Of a stretch of DNA of 64,000 bases, positions 48,740 to 61,020 are shown piece after piece (the stretch's first letter is position 1; the number at the start of each line of letters is the position of its first letter). The translations under genes were made by a program, and so were the position numbers. The stretch covers positions 37,606,437 to 37,670,436 of the forward strand of contig OX375873.1 of the NCBI GenBank assembly GCA_947359465.1, written 5' to 3'. The stretch comes from Metellina segmentata. Its lineage: Eukaryota > Arthropoda > Arachnida > Araneae > Tetragnathidae. A model generated the notes under the pieces. It was not told the DNA's origin, ran no database searches, and was given only the letters and a program-made list of their open reading frames with translations.

Positions 48740-49189
48740 TGAGTTGAAGGCTCAATTTTTCACTCGAAGAGAACTCATTCATACAAGTAAATAAAGCCGA
48801 GATCCGACCCTGAAACTCGGGTTCTTTGTGTTCGCTTTTTCCCCAGGATGCCTCCATGCAATTGCATGGGATCTGACAGAGGACAGCGCTCGTTCCGTGG
48901 TTTTAAAAGATGTCCTGGGCCTCTGCCAAATATTTCATATTTCCTTGTACTTCAGGAATGAAGAGGGGGCTCAGCGATATGAAATATCCCCCAAGAATAA
49001 ATGTGTTTAGAGTGAAATGGGATATGGGTGGAGAACCATTGGGTCGTGGGTTTTTACCATCACATTCCAACAATGCTGGGAGATGGTCAACGTGATCGCC
49101 TTTTCTAAGCATCGGGTGAAAGTTTTTTGGCCTTATTGGTCAGGACGTTAAAATATCAAACTCAGGGTGGATGGTGCCAAATTTCTTGG
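48740..49189. promoter_or_regulatory. G+C-richer island with palindrome CCATGCAATTGCATGG
   Basis: CCATGCAATTGCATGG at 48854-48869 is a perfect 16-bp palindrome composed of two inverted ATGCAAT octamer-like halves. The surrounding 450 bp is much richer in G+C than the flanks and shows frames on both strands without recognisable motifs. It directly follows repeat copy 3 and precedes a SINE. Regulatory function is inference. Confidence 0.3.
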
Positions 49190-49508
49190 ACCTGTGTTCA
49201 GAGGGGGTTGTGGTAACCCAGTTGGAAGGGAAACACGTTAGAAAATTGGAGGGTTGCGAGATCGAAACTCGGTCCAACTAAGGACCGCTATGAACGTGGG
49301 GGCCGATGCATATTAAATTTGTCGTGGCCTCAAATGTCCTCACGTTGTCATAGCGTTGAAGTTTCGACAGTGGGGTGAGAGCCCAGATTTGACCACGTCT
49401 TCTGAAAGTGATTCAAAATTACGAGTTGTTTTCCTGGGATATTTTCGTTCGGAATTAATCCTGAACCATCACCGATATCCAGTTGTGTTACTCCATTCTG
49501 ACGTTAGT
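49190..49508 (+). mobile_element. tRNA-derived SINE family A, diverged copy
   Basis: Shows the family order: TGGTAACCCAGTTGG head, GGGTTGCGAGATCGAAACTC (B-box region, mutated), AAATTTGTCGTGGCCTCAAA, TGTCCTCACGTTGTCATAGC, GATTCAAAATTACGAGTTG, TTCGGAATTAATCCTGAACC and CAGTTGTGTTACTCCATTC near 49495. Approximately full length but with an altered head. Confidence 0.8.
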
Positions 49509-50900
49509 TATCTACTTATTCACGTTTAAAGTCAGATTTCGTTTCAGTTATTAATGATTTTTATGTAATGTTAGTAAGCGGGAACTAAAGAATGTTTTTC
49601 GTTTCATAAACAACTTCCTATAACATGTACTTAACAGTCGGCAAATTCCAAAAGTAATTGACTTAGTCCTTATTTTTTATTCTTTTAAGGACAGTCGACT
49701 TGTATCAAGTTTGAAGAAACATGTTTTGTGTTTTTACTTTGGTAGTCTTGTTTCCATTGGTAGACTTGTATTTTAATTGGAAGACTTGTGTTTTTATGGG
49801 TAAACATGTTATGTTGGTAGAATTAAAAACTGAGATTCTCGTTTAGGTAATCAAGCTAAAATTAGAATCTTTTTTAACCAGCATGTTAATTAAATTATAT
49901 TTAATTTTCACCTGTAACGCTCAGATAAGTATAGATTGTTCCACATACGTATAGTATATATTCATGTAATAAGATTGGGAAAACTGCGCATTGGATCATT
50001 TTAATTTGAGTGTGAGTTATGGGATGAGATCTTTATTAAAATGATTTTATGCCCACATTGCTTATAACGTATCACATGAATGGAAACGATATAGAAGAAA
50101 TTCTACAATCTATGAGACGGTGTCGTAATGAGAAACTGCATTCCTAATAAACGAAAATAGACATGTAACAATAAGTATGTTAAAATGGTAAAAATTTATT
50201 TTTGTGCCTAAAATTAATGAAAGATAATAAATCTATGTACTTATAGAACTTTAAGAACGTTTCATGAATTACGTAGTGGAAACAGATGCTGCACAACCTT
50301 TTAATAACTAGTATATTCCGCTATCCAGACACTTCTGTAGAAATTTTGTACAAATGATGATGAGCAATTTAGATAACCTTTTGGAATAGTATTGTGGTAC
50401 TAAATGATCCATAAAATGAATAAATAAAAAAGCTATTTCAACTATAACTCTTTGCATCCACTGAATATGCATTGGCGATTTACAATTATGATTTAATGAC
50501 ATGTTGCTCTAAACAAGACTGAAAGACTAAAAAGTTGATTCAAATTAGCAAACTAAATTTTTTACCACTACAGTACGTCTATGGTACTTCACTAAAAGTC
50601 CCTTCCTTTAATAACAACTGAACATCTTCGTGGCATTGAATTCGTAAATTATGGATGTATACTTCATTGAGATATCACAAAACGCAAATATCTGTTCTTT
50701 TAATGCCTTTTGATGTGGGATTTCTTATCACAATTTTTTATCCCTGGTTCTAACTTGCAATTTTCAATTTTGTTAAAGTAGTAGCTGTTTTTAGGACAGG
50801 GAAAAACAGTTATGCCACTACTAATTTTGCACATAAACGTAAAAGCGAAGATATAAATTTTGGTTCAAGTGTGTAGTACAGCTGTTGAAAAAATATATAT
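49509..50900. other. AT-rich spacer, nothing recognised
   Basis: Three related phrases near 49738-49810 ('GGTAGTCTTGTTT', 'GGTAGACTTGTATTTT', 'GGAAGACTTGTGTTTT') form a tiny ~30-bp repeat. Otherwise nothing. Confidence 0.4.
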
Positions 50901-50907
50901 TTAAATA

Positions 50908-50995
50908 TTTGCCGTTTTGGCTCAGTGACAAAGCGTTTTATCTTCTTGGAAACAGTCGCAGAAATCACCAAAGTCGTGTATGATAGAACTCGTCC
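50908..50995 (+). repeat. Possible decayed tRNA-like SINE head
   Basis: GCCGTTTTGGCTCAGTGACA resembles the start of the sequence at 51422 (GCCGTTGTGGCTCAGTAGG), and TGGCTCAGTG fits an RNA polymerase III A box. No B box is recognisable. Confidence 0.25.
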
Positions 50996-51419
50996 TTAGG
51001 CAACACAGTACCCTTAAATAATTTTAGCATTCAATGTACCGATCATAATGTAAAGACCGCCTACATACACATGGAAAGTACACCTTCAAAGCATTAGAAA
51101 GAGGCTTTGTAGTTCTATTAATGCAATTCAGATACATTTTTGCGAAATATCCAACAATGCATATTAATCAGATTATTAGCGATTTAATTTTGAAGCATTG
51201 GAAAATACCAATTTTTATAAGCTGTCTATTGTCCTATTTTTATGGTTCTACCATCTTAAGGTGATATGATTTCATCTGCTTTCCTGTGTTTTCGTTGAAT
51301 AACGGAACCATGTAACGTGTCAGTGAGTGTAGAAATCATTGCTAAGTGAAATCTTCTTCATAAAATGATTCAAATGTAGTATTAGTACCTCTACCAGACT
51401 ATCATCCTTTCAATCACGG

Positions 51420-51560
51420 GGCCGTTGTGGCTCAGTAGGTCTGTCTACAGTGCTAACAATCGCATGACTGGTGCGATCAATAAAACCTCAAATTCAACAA
51501 ATATCCTCAAGCAACACAAAATAATGCAAGAGAAAACATGACTGGTGCCACCAACCAAAT
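51420..51560 (+). repeat. tRNA-like SINE head, decayed
   Basis: GGGCCGTTGTGGCTCAGTAGG has a good A-box pattern (TGGCTCAGTAGG), followed about 40 bp later by TGGTGCGATCAATAAAACC in the place of a B box (GGTTCGATTCC-like, mutated). A body with ACAAATATCCTCAAGCAACAC follows. Its relation to families A and B is unclear. Confidence 0.35.
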
Positions 51561-51899
51561 CATTATTGAGACACTACCACTGAGTCAGTGCGAGATGAAA
51601 CTGCTCCAAGAATAATTCCGAATGTTGCACACATCGGAATGTGCTCCAGAGAAATGGCTAATTTGAACAATCGAGTAACGATAAGACAGAAGCGCTCTTG
51701 TAGTGGGTAATAGTTATAATAAGTTTGTTTTAACATGTCTAAAACTTAACGACACTGATGTAATATTGAAGTAAGCACTTCTTTGTACGTATAATTTTTA
51801 AACTGATTTTCCCATCACAAAAATAAGCGAATTAAAAAAAAAATCTTTACTGAATAAAATGTGGAAAATTATTCGCAATAGCGGAGTTCGACAGTTTCA

Positions 51900-52570
51900 A
51901 CGAAAAAACTCAACGAAAAAAATTACCCTCGACGCATTTCTGAACGCTACAATAAATGGTTCCTAATGGCGGCCACCGATTACTTCGTCTACAATCTCAA
52001 TCGGCTTACATTCGAATTTTAATTTACTCAGAGGAATCTCACTTTAAAGAACGCACTCGATCGCGGCAAGATCGAACCGCTCGGGGAACAAGCTTCTCGG
52101 GAACAATAATTCCGAAAATCGGCAGATGTTGCCCGTCGCAGAATGTACCCCAGAGAAAATAACCAGTTAAAACAGTTGAGTGAAGATAAGAGCAGTGCCA
52201 GAAACACTCTTGCTGAGCGAAGTGGAAAAACGCAAACAAAAAACGATTCGCTTGCTGTCTATTTTGCTTTTTTTATATCTTTATAAATTTCATTCGGAAT
52301 CTGTAGTGAAGTGAAATAATAAGGAAAGCAAAAAGTAGAAGCACAGGAAGAGAACAAGTAGCAAAGCTGGCAGGAAATTACTCTATTTACTCGGAATGGC
52401 AAGATAGATTGGTTCGGACCCAGAAGCACGAAGTGGAGCTTAATAATGGACAGACCATTTCTGTACCGCTTTTGGGAAAAGAATGTCCGCTTAAGAGAAG
52501 GATTTTACCTTTTCTCTTGCCAGTACAAAGGCGCGTGAGATTTTCTCAGGAACTCCTACATATTTAAAGA
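51900..52570. other. G+C-richer non-coding island
   Basis: A block of about 670 bp with raised G+C and CpG ('AAAGAACGCACTCGATCGCGG', 'CGGGAACAATAATTCCG'). CGGAATTATTGTTCCCG is an imperfect inverted pair near 52096. Frames on both strands (51956-52162 plus, 52239-52039 minus) lack motifs. Candidate conserved element. Confidence 0.35.
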
Positions 52571-52574
52571 GATG

Positions 52575-54120
52575 AATTAAAATAAATGATTAATCTCGGA
52601 AATTTGTATTCACCTGGTATGCGGTTCGAGTGTGTGGTGTCACACAGTGGCGTGCGCGTTTAGACGAACACGACATATGCAGACTTATTTAGATTTTAAT
52701 GCTTCTCACTTTCTGGTTTTTGCTGGTTTAGTATTTCGGGGATATTTTGGCTTCGTGAACTGGACTTGTGTTTTGAACTGGATTTTCAACCACTTTCATT
52801 CCGTTTCTGATTCTGACGGATCACTTGGGGCTCCTGCGGTCTGGTTTCCTTCTTGATAAATGAATACCAATGGTAGTAAAATATACTAAAAATGCGAGTT
52901 ATGAATAACAACGCTGTCTCATCTAAATTCTGATGACGAAAATATTTTATTCTGACCGATCGGGTATCTTGAATTTTTCTACTGCAAAAAGAACTTTGTT
53001 GATGTATTAAATGAAAACCCTTAGCCAATATAAGATAAATTGTTTTGCATCTTGCTATCTATAAATTGTTATGCCCAAATATTGTTAGTACATCTATTAT
53101 AGCCTACCATAGAATAATCTGTTGTCTAACAATTTCGTACTGTTGGAGTTCGTGAGGTTTGTCACGAAATGTAAGCAGACTACATAGTTAATATTAAGAA
53201 CACACAATCTAACGGAAGCCAAGTGTTTAGGTTTTCGTTGCATGGATTCTAAAAGCAGTGCTTCTGCTGAGCGAAGAATTGACATACATCAACAGTACAG
53301 TGTTTGTGCTGTGTACCCTTTCTTAATGTTTTTTTTCATTGCTGCAATTAATAATGAATTTTTCCTTGGATGGTGAACTTTGAATCTACTTTCGCATATG
53401 CAACGTCTGACAATATTCAGTCCACCATTGATTAGTAAATCTGCTAAATGTGTTACTTTTGGTCAGCCGTGACAATATTTTGTCTTCTCCGGAAGAAGAA
53501 TATCTTAGACAACCATACTTCCGAGCTTTGGTAACATCTTTCCGTTTTGTTGTAACGTTAATAATCAGGAAACAACAAATTTAGAGGAAAAAAATTATTA
53601 TACAGCAATTTTTTTTTTCTTTCATGTAAGGTTGGAAACTTTGATAGATTTCCGATTCCGATGTGCTAATTCTAAGAATTTACGCATCTTGTAGCATAAA
53701 AACTGCCACAAACAACAATATTCACTCACAATGAACTACCATTGAATTGCTAGTGCGTATCCTGCTATAGTGATGAGCTTAAAATTATGCATATTGATTG
53801 CAGGTTAATCATGTTCACATTGACGAAACCTTTAAATTACTACATCAGACATTAAACTAGAATTGCAAAATAAATATTCGTACTTTGTTTATTGTATGAA
53901 TTATTCCAAAATTAAACAGCAGTGAAAAATTTAAAAAAATTGATAAGGTTTGCACGTGTGTATTGATAAATATAAAAAGTTTCATCGGTCTAGTTGCAAG
54001 AACTTTTTTAAATAACATCAAATGAGATAACGCTTTTATTTTTGATAAAATTTAACTTAATTAAAATTTTTGAACAGGTAAATTTTATTTATGTACTTAA
54101 AAATGACGTATAGCTAAAAC
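52575..54120. other. Spacer, moderately AT-rich
   Basis: The first part (52620-52860) is slightly richer in G+C with a 74-codon frame of no known motif. The rest is AT-rich. Nothing else recognised. Confidence 0.35.
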
Positions 54121-54123
54121 ATA

Positions 54124-54484
54124 CAGGGTCTATTTAAATTGCACTGACAAACTTGGAGGGATGATAGTACGCATCAAGACGAACAAAAAATGCAATGAAA
54201 CATGTAATCGCAAATGACGTGTTGAGTGGGTGAAAATTCCAAAAATGCATCTGCAAAGTATACGCGTTCTTTGGTTACAGGGGTGCGCACATTGCGGTTT
54301 CGTCCTGCATCACACTTCACTGATTGAACGGTAATGTAAGAACGGGTACAATTTTCAGACACATTTTTGCAATTTTCACCCGCTCAACGTCACTAGCGAC
54401 CCCATGTTACATTGCATTTTTTGTTCGTCTTGATGCGCACTATCAGGCCTCCAAGTTTGTCGGTGGAGTTTAAATATACCCTGG
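54124..54484. mobile_element. Palindromic MITE with ~125-bp inverted repeats and TA duplication
   Basis: The left arm (CAGGGTCTATTTAAA..., 54124-54250) pairs with the reverse complement of the right arm (54361-54484, CCAGGGTATATTTAAAC...). Shared long words include GACAAACTTGGAGG, GATAGT.CGCATCAAGACG, AACAAAAAATGCAATG and GGGTGAAAATT. TA flanks both ends (54122-54123, 54485-54486), consistent with a Tc1/mariner-type transposase. The ~110-bp centre is non-coding. Arms have about 10-15% visible differences, so it is not very recent. Confidence 0.88.
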
Positions 54485-54640
54485 TATTACAGATAGATGT
54501 TATTTACAGCTGTAGAGAGCAGCTTTATGATACAAAAATGTATGCTTGTGTATCTAAGTCAATTGAATTTTATGTTTAGGTAGAGCGAGTACCCAATATG
54601 GCATTCCACAGTCATGCATGAGATATCTTCATGTGATAAG

Positions 54641-56064
54641 TAGGGCAACTTTTTGCAACAAATGCAACTTTTTTTCTCACGTTCTACGCTGCATGTTAAG
54701 TACTAAAACTTAAATTCCTCCTACATGGGGTGTATAATAAGTGAGTTACAACCGTAACATAAATGCAACTTTTTGCATAAAAGCAACCACATGCAACTTT
54801 TTAAAATTTAGCATAAAATTAATTAATATGAAATGAATATTTCATTTTTTGCCCTCTGATTCAATCCTTTGATCACGTGTGTCTGATCTTGCATACACCG
54901 AAGTATTGCGGATCAAACAAGAAGTTCATGGAAAGAAGGTGTTCATCCTCTAATTGACGAAAGTGAAATAAATAACAATAGTACTTTTAACAGATTGGTT
55001 GGCACTCTTGATAGTCCAGAGGAAACTTGCGTAATCGACTGCAGAGTTTGCGAGGCGAGTGTCGATCATCAATATGTTGTTCGCCTTGTAGATGACGTTT
55101 TAAAATCTCTGAATGTTGAGCAAAAGGATTTTGTACTTCTGCTATCCAATACAGCATATTATATGACTGCGATTGGAAACACTCAAGGTGCATTATCCGC
55201 GATTGCTCCAAGTTACTAGCGTAGCACACTTGTTTCACAGCTCCAGAAAAAGTCCGCGGATTTTACACAAATGTGAAGTCTTATCGCTTGTGTTAAGGCA
55301 GCCGCAGTACAAAACCAGCTCCGAAAAGTTGTTTTTCAGACCATCGGCCAACTGGGCCTGCTTACAACCTGCCTGAACCAGTACTTACGCTGGGTTACTT
55401 AGCTTCGGACAGCATTGTACTACGCCTACCACCTTCCCACTGTAAAGGACTGCAAGCGGTTTCAGTGGTGACGGCATTTTAATATGTCGCGCAAAAAAAA
55501 AAAAAAAAAAAAAAAAACAGCGTGACCTAGAATTCCCAAAAAATTTGCAGAAAATCAAAAACAGCTACGAATGTTTGATTTGTCTCGCAAAAAAAAAATG
55601 GATTCGAAAGTATACAACACCGAGACAGCGTATGAAGATGTCAGATTGATGGATTTTAAAGATACAGATCCTACAACCTTAAAGGGTATCTTAAAAAACT
55701 ATTGGAAAAGAATAATGACCTGACGGTTATTGCTACACTTTACCGAGATAATTCCCCCTCCCCCAAGTCAGTATTTGCTACTGCAACAATGTCATGCAAC
55801 ATCAGTCTCTGTTGAGCGCAGTTTTCAATGTTAAAGGAATTACTGTCCAAGGATATGCCATTAAACGACATGAATGTTCTTCCGCATTTAATGATGTATT
55901 ACAATACTGTTGTACGGGACTAAATAAATATTTCATTTTTACTAATAATTTATTTTATACTTTAGTGTAACAAAAATAAATGCAACTTTATTTCCATAAG
56001 TGCTACTTTAAGGAATGATAAATGCAACTTTTCCCATTTTTACTGCAACAAAAAAGTTGTCCTA
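54641..56064 (+). mobile_element. hAT transposon relic with 8-bp target duplication
   Basis: GTGATAAG is exact at 54633-54640 and 56065-56072. The left end TAGGGCAACTTTTTGC and the right end, inverted TAGGACAACTTTTTTG, are terminal inverted repeats. Copies of (A)TGCAACTTT lie just inside both ends in the same orientation (about 54662, 54763, 54791, 55981 and 56022), like the subterminal transposase-binding repeats known in hAT elements. The 1424 bp includes broken fragments of a hAT transposase and a long A tract (about 55495-55517). Confidence 0.93.
54900..55930 (+). pseudogene. hAT transposase fragments
   Basis: In order: KKVFIL and an acidic DESE-type motif near 54950 (first catalytic region), then open sequence 54960-55219 with RLVGTLDSPEETCVIDC and YVVRLVDDVLKSLNVEQKDFVLL, NTAYYMTAIG. 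After a frameshift near 55180 comes VHYPRLLQVTSVAHLFHSS, which matches the hAT 'LYP.L..VTC.AH.LHN' block. Poly-A and unrelated sequence replace the centre. Near 55690 LKKLLEKNNDLTVIATLY leads to ATSVSVERSF and, in another frame, FSMLKELLSKDMPLNDMNV: the C-terminal hAT dimerisation motif. Most of the ~500-600-residue protein is lost or shifted; non-functional. Confidence 0.85.
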
Positions 56065-56104
56065 GTGATAAGATATATCCCATACGTGATGGCTTGTGGG
56101 ATAT

Positions 56105-56545
56105 TGTAGTGTTGTCGCCCCAAATGATAGCATGAAAATAGTACGAATCGTACCCAGGGTGAGGACAACTAACAACTAAGATTTTATGTTCTTATTATTT
56201 GAAGAACGTAAGAATATGTACAATATTTATAGCATAGCATTAATTACAGTACACAAATACAGATAAGTATTAATTGCAGTACACTAATAAATATCAGTAT
56301 TTGTTCTCAAAGTCTGGTGTAGTCCCCAGCGTCACCTTATGCCTCCGACTCTTTCTATCGTCTATCTTTCTCTTTCTCATCTCTGTAGCCGTCGTTCGTC
56401 AGTAGTTCAAAAATAATTCAACGGTAAAGTCGAGATCCAATCAGAGATCTTCTGGATGAACGCCTTTTCCACTAAAGTCGTTGAAACAGTAGACGACGCG
56501 GAATACTAACCAGTCAGAATATATTCGACATTCCGACAGGTGTAA
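56105..56545. other. Mixed-composition block, possible solo LTR
   Basis: It begins TGTTGTCGCCCCAAATGA near 56110 and could end ...CATTCCGACA near 56538, giving a TG...CA pair. The interior has AATAAATA, then a C/T-rich start-like region (56330-56400) and two copies of 'TATTAATTRCAGTACAC' (56238, 56270). No exact flanking duplication could be confirmed and no second LTR or internal gene exists. Equally it may be a regulatory island. Confidence 0.25.
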
Positions 56546-56549
56546 GAAA

Positions 56550-59500
56550 GTAGTGTGAAAGTCTTCACAGTATTAGCTCTTTATTTACAGAGAAATGTGT
56601 ATCAAAAATTGAGATAAGCTTACTTGAAAGGAAGATGACATAAGTTCAAAAAGTTTTGTTGATCAATACATAATTATAAGAGATACAACTATTTATAAAA
56701 ATAAAATCTGTGTGTGCTTATTCCATAAGGGACAATGGAATACCTCAATAAACCTATCGACTCGATTAGCTCAAATAACCTTATCGCTAATATGATTGAA
56801 GTAATTTAATTTAATCAAAATGAAATAGGGAGGGGGGAATTTTCACGCTGATTAATATACAATTTCTATAAACAATTTAATATCCATTAACTTATATTTT
56901 TGTTTAGTGTATACAGTCCCTTAATTAGCATAGCACTACCCCAATGTTTATTTTTGCTAACACCATTGAAATGCAATCGTTAAAATCGCATTCTAGATGT
57001 ATTAGTCTAATTTCTAAATCTAAAAATCAATCATCATTGGCTAGTGTTTTTACACGTGACTGACAGTTCGGGTACAGACGTAAATTACTTAATTTTTTCA
57101 TTTAAAATCACTTTTTACCGAAGCGGAAGTCATTTAAATATGTTTGTAAAAATGTTCACTAAATAATAAAAACATTTTCGAATAAGTGTTTTTTAATCCA
57201 GTCACATATAACAAACATCGAACTTTCCGTCGCTTGTAATACGTCGCTTAAGAGTTCTAACACTTCAAATTTAAATAACGACTTTAAATATAAAAAAAGA
57301 GCAGTCAAAGTGAAATTCGACTCCAAATGGATTTTTAATTTCGAGCTAGTTTCGACACGATTTTAATAAAAATGTACGCTGATCCATCGATCAAGCAAAA
57401 CTCTAATGACTTCTAAATCTTCCCTAAAATATTTGAGAACATTAAATATTACCCACCATCCGACACACCAGAGGACTAGAAATATGACTCTTGTGTATAC
57501 AGCCATTAATTTACTTAATTGTCGCTGGTATTAAACTGAACAGTATACGGAGGTTTTCGCTTTATAATGGCGCTCACGGGGTGTTGAAATGGCTTAGTTT
57601 GGGTTTAATAACTTTTTGACGCCTGGATTTGGGATACTTGACTGCCATTTCTCGCTTTAAACATACCATGCACGATGCTCGTCACAATTCAGTTTTTTTT
57701 AATCTGCGCTAGCATTTATAACGAGGGTTTAAAACTGAAAGTCTCGAAGTGAAACATGTGTTAATTTTGCCTTTATCCAAAATAATTTTAATTTAATTTT
57801 TGCTGTGGCTTTATTTTGATTTTTTCGTAATTATACTTTGTACTTGTAATTAGGTTTTTTTTGCTGTTTTTAATGGTTACATATTTTTTTTAAATTTTGA
57901 CAGTGTAGTAGATATTTTATAATTTTTCTGTGTCTCAGATATTCTTTTATTTACCATAATTGGGGAACGCTGATGGAACATTAGGTGAAGAACCAAACAT
58001 TTCTGGAAAGAGTTTTGGCCTAATGCAATATGTCAGCCATTGGTGGAATATAATGCTTTAGCCATCTGTGCATTACGATGTATAAACCAATACTGTACTG
58101 TGATTTTGAATCCATTTGTGTGTGCTGCTGTATATAAGCTCTGTTATATGGTGTCAAACGTTGAAAATATCAGAGATGTTCTTTACTTCTTTCAGAGAAA
58201 AGTTGATAAGTATTGGATTTTCAAGATAACTCTAAATCATTTCCTTGTACTACACATTTTTCTACTGACAATTTTACCCTTTTTCATAACTAGCCTTCAA
58301 TTATACTGCACTGATCAAAATTTACAATACACTGATGTTGAGTGAGTCCTGTTATTTGTATTAGTTCATAACGTTCTCTACCGTTGTGCTTCACAAATAT
58401 AAACTATATTTTGATAGTGAAATTTAAATATAAAATTCATGTTTAATTTTGAACCAGATTTTCCATACCCATGCAAATATAAGGTGTGGGGTACTCAATC
58501 TGCCACTGCAAAAATTAACTTACGGTACAGTATCACATATAGCATTGTAACCTTTCTCCACCATTAAGTAATCTGGTAGAAAAGTTTCAAGTTGTCTCGA
58601 AAAAATCGCGCTTCTTAAGGGTCTTACTAAATTGGTGACACAGATTAGATTATGATCACGCGCACTTTACAAAGACAAGACCAAATTGCTCATGCAACAA
58701 TCGAAACTTCCTTCGAGGAATGGTTTACGGTGCAGGAGAGGAAAATACAATACTAATAACAACGATCTGTGAAAACAAATAATGCCTGTATTTCCATCCC
58801 GGTTTCACTCTTTCCTGTAATACAGCCTTTTCTTCACAACCGGCTGTAAAGAGTAACACAGGTCAGTCTGCGGACAACTATGGCATGATCATGCATGTGG
58901 AATACAACTGTAACCTTAATACGGATTGTACGGTCCCACGTGCCTGCCAATATATAGAATAGTGGTAGAAGGTATCGAATTCGGCCTATGCACCACTACA
59001 AATTTTATTTACAATACAGACGTATAATAGCAGAGTGTAATTTATCTTCATCTTATAATACCTTTCGGTTGACAAAGTTGAAATGTTTTTCACAAGACAC
59101 GCTAGTGACGAAAGTCACTAAGCAATATATTAGATTCAGATATTAGATATGTAGTTTATTCTTCAAAAGTTTGTAAATTCCTAATAATATAACGAATACA
59201 TTTTACGCCAGCTTTGCACTTAGCCGTTTAAAGGTAGACAACATTTCGCGCGTCTAGACGAATAAAAAGACATGGATCTAATTAAATTATTGATGGAGTT
59301 ATTGCATTTTAAATTTTATAGCTCTTGCCAATTTAGCTACGCTGTTGCTCTTCTAAAGGGGACTGCGTGTAAAATAAACTAAAAATGTAATCATTGCGCT
59401 GTGGTATTTGCTCACTCTTGGAATGCTCCCCAACACACACTTTCATTAAAAAAAAAGCCCCGAAAATCTTGAATGGATATCTCAGCAACTACTAGTCTTG

Positions 59501-59615
59501 TATAAGTTCGGATTCTGTAACTAACTTATCATAAGTAGGACATTTTCATTTGAAAGCTTCTTAGTAGACAGCATGAATTAAAAGATGACTTGTGTTCACT
59601 GTTGTGAGGATCTGC
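56550..59615. other. Spacer, nothing firmly recognised
   Basis: AT-rich with mixed patches at 57540-57660 and 58590-59000. The 101-codon frame at 58040-58345 is hydrophobic (a predicted membrane-like stretch near its C-terminus) but follows AT-rich composition, and I do not recognise it; not called as a gene. Confidence 0.35.
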
Positions 59616-59618
59616 CTT

Positions 59619-59722
59619 TTTTAAAAATATATCGTCATACTGATTAGCATAACTCTCCACTCATAAACTTTAATTGAGTAGTTACGAGTTTTGGTAATTA
59701 GCATGACGATGTATAAATCTTA
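59619..59722. repeat. Short imperfect palindrome, possible tiny MITE
   Basis: TATATCGTCATACTGATTAG at about 59623 pairs with the inverse of CTAATTAGCATGACGATGTA-type sequence ending near 59718, and inner CACTCATAA/ TTGAGTAG words also pair. Length is about 100 bp. No clear duplication at the flanks. Confidence 0.45.
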
Positions 59723-59857
59723 TGTTCTGATTTCTTCCTATTTCAACGTAGGATTGTTTTTCTAGGCTCATTTAAATTAAAAAAACGTGACTAATCAGTG
59801 CTTTTCCAAATTCTTATTCATATAAATGAAAATTGTGAATCTCACTTCGTTTTTAGT

Positions 59858-60118
59858 GCCGCTTCACACCAACAGAGTCTAGGTTAATACGAATGAATCT
59901 GAAGCCAGAATAAACGGACTTGAGTAGATTCGAGTTCATTGAAGCATAACGCTTTAGATTTAATGAGAGCTAGCGGTTTTTGACGAACAAGGCATTTCGT
60001 ATGAAAGCGGATCTCAATGGTCTTCGTTAGTCAGTTTTCACTGGATCAGTTTTCACTGGATTGAAGAGGATTTCGATTGATATGAAGCTGAACTTGACTT
60101 TACGCTGGTGCATATTGT
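59858..60118. mobile_element. Possible MITE, related to the host of the Harbinger MITE at 62.5 kb
   Basis: The left end CACACCAACAGAGTC followed by TAGGTTAATACGAATG matches, in inverted form and imperfectly, the right end near 60080-60112 (GAACTTGACTTTACGCTGGTG). The left flank also resembles 62466-62498 (CAGGTTTAATCCGAATCGAT). The centre has a direct repeat CAGTTTTCACTGGAT (two copies at about 60032-60062). Confidence 0.4.
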
Positions 60119-60689
60119 GCTTAGTTTCATAATCTTGCGTCAGGTGCAGTGTGTTCTATTTTGGGACCTTGGACCATAAAATTCAATCCTATATCCAACA
60201 TCCGTACTTGACTTAAATGCTTTCCGTCGTTGAAGGTACTTTCTAAAGGCAGGCTTTTACAAGGATAATCACCAAAACCATCTCGTTTCGAAGATCAAAC
60301 CAAACATATTAGACTATCAAAATCAAACGTAAGCCCCATTTTGAGGATAAAGAGTATTGACGACATTGAAGACAAATTGTTCCAAATAAGGTGGAGCCGA
60401 ATCATTGAAACTACTTTTATTTTTTAAGTTCTTCATTCCAAAAAAAAAAAGAATCCCCTTGACATCAAATTGTGTTTTTGTTTTCAAAGGATTCCAACTG
60501 TTTGCCTGGAAGAAAATCCCCACGCAGTTTTACGTGTTTCGAACAAATCTAAATGTTAGTATATAAAATAGCATCTCCCTATATATTTTTCATATCCGCC
60601 CTATTTTTATCCGGTATTTTTGCTTTTGGTAAGTTCCCAATCTTCCCCTGAGTTCCCCAAATCCAGTTTTCTCCCACTGATTTCCAAAT
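60119..60689. other. AT-rich spacer, nothing recognised
   Basis: No feature supported. Confidence 0.3.
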
Positions 60690-61020
60690 CTATTTCCTTA
60701 TGATAAGACAGATGGCAGAATTCGTAATCTATCGGTTCCAACAAGAGGACGAATCGCGGCAGAAGCAGAGCTCATTATTTTTTTAGCTTCCACAGTACGA
60801 GAAGACAAAAGGCAGAATATAAGTACGCGCAGGGAAATCGCAGAGAACATTGTTTTATTTACCCCCTCCGAAAGATTGGAGGGGTAAATCGGGGGGAAAT
60901 GTCTTCGTTCCGAGTAGGCTTCGGAAAGAATTCGCTTAAGAATTTTTGTTCCGTTAAGTTGTTTCTTGCGCTGGCATCTGTGCCCCTTTGCGTTGGAACA
61001 CATCGGGAGATATTTCTTTG
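60690..61020. other. G+C-richer non-coding island
   Basis: A block of about 330 bp with raised G+C and CpG ('GACGAATCGCGGCAGAAGC', 'CCCCCTCCGAAAGATTGG', 'AGGCTTCGGAAAG'). A 101-codon minus frame (61003-60698) is basic and Ser-rich without a recognised domain. CCCTCC..GGAGGGG (60873-60888) could form a small hairpin. Candidate conserved element. Confidence 0.4.

Noticed and set aside
58040..58345. 101-codon hydrophobic frame that could be a membrane protein
   Set aside because: Hydrophobicity follows from T-rich codons in AT-rich DNA; no family recognised and no exon signals.
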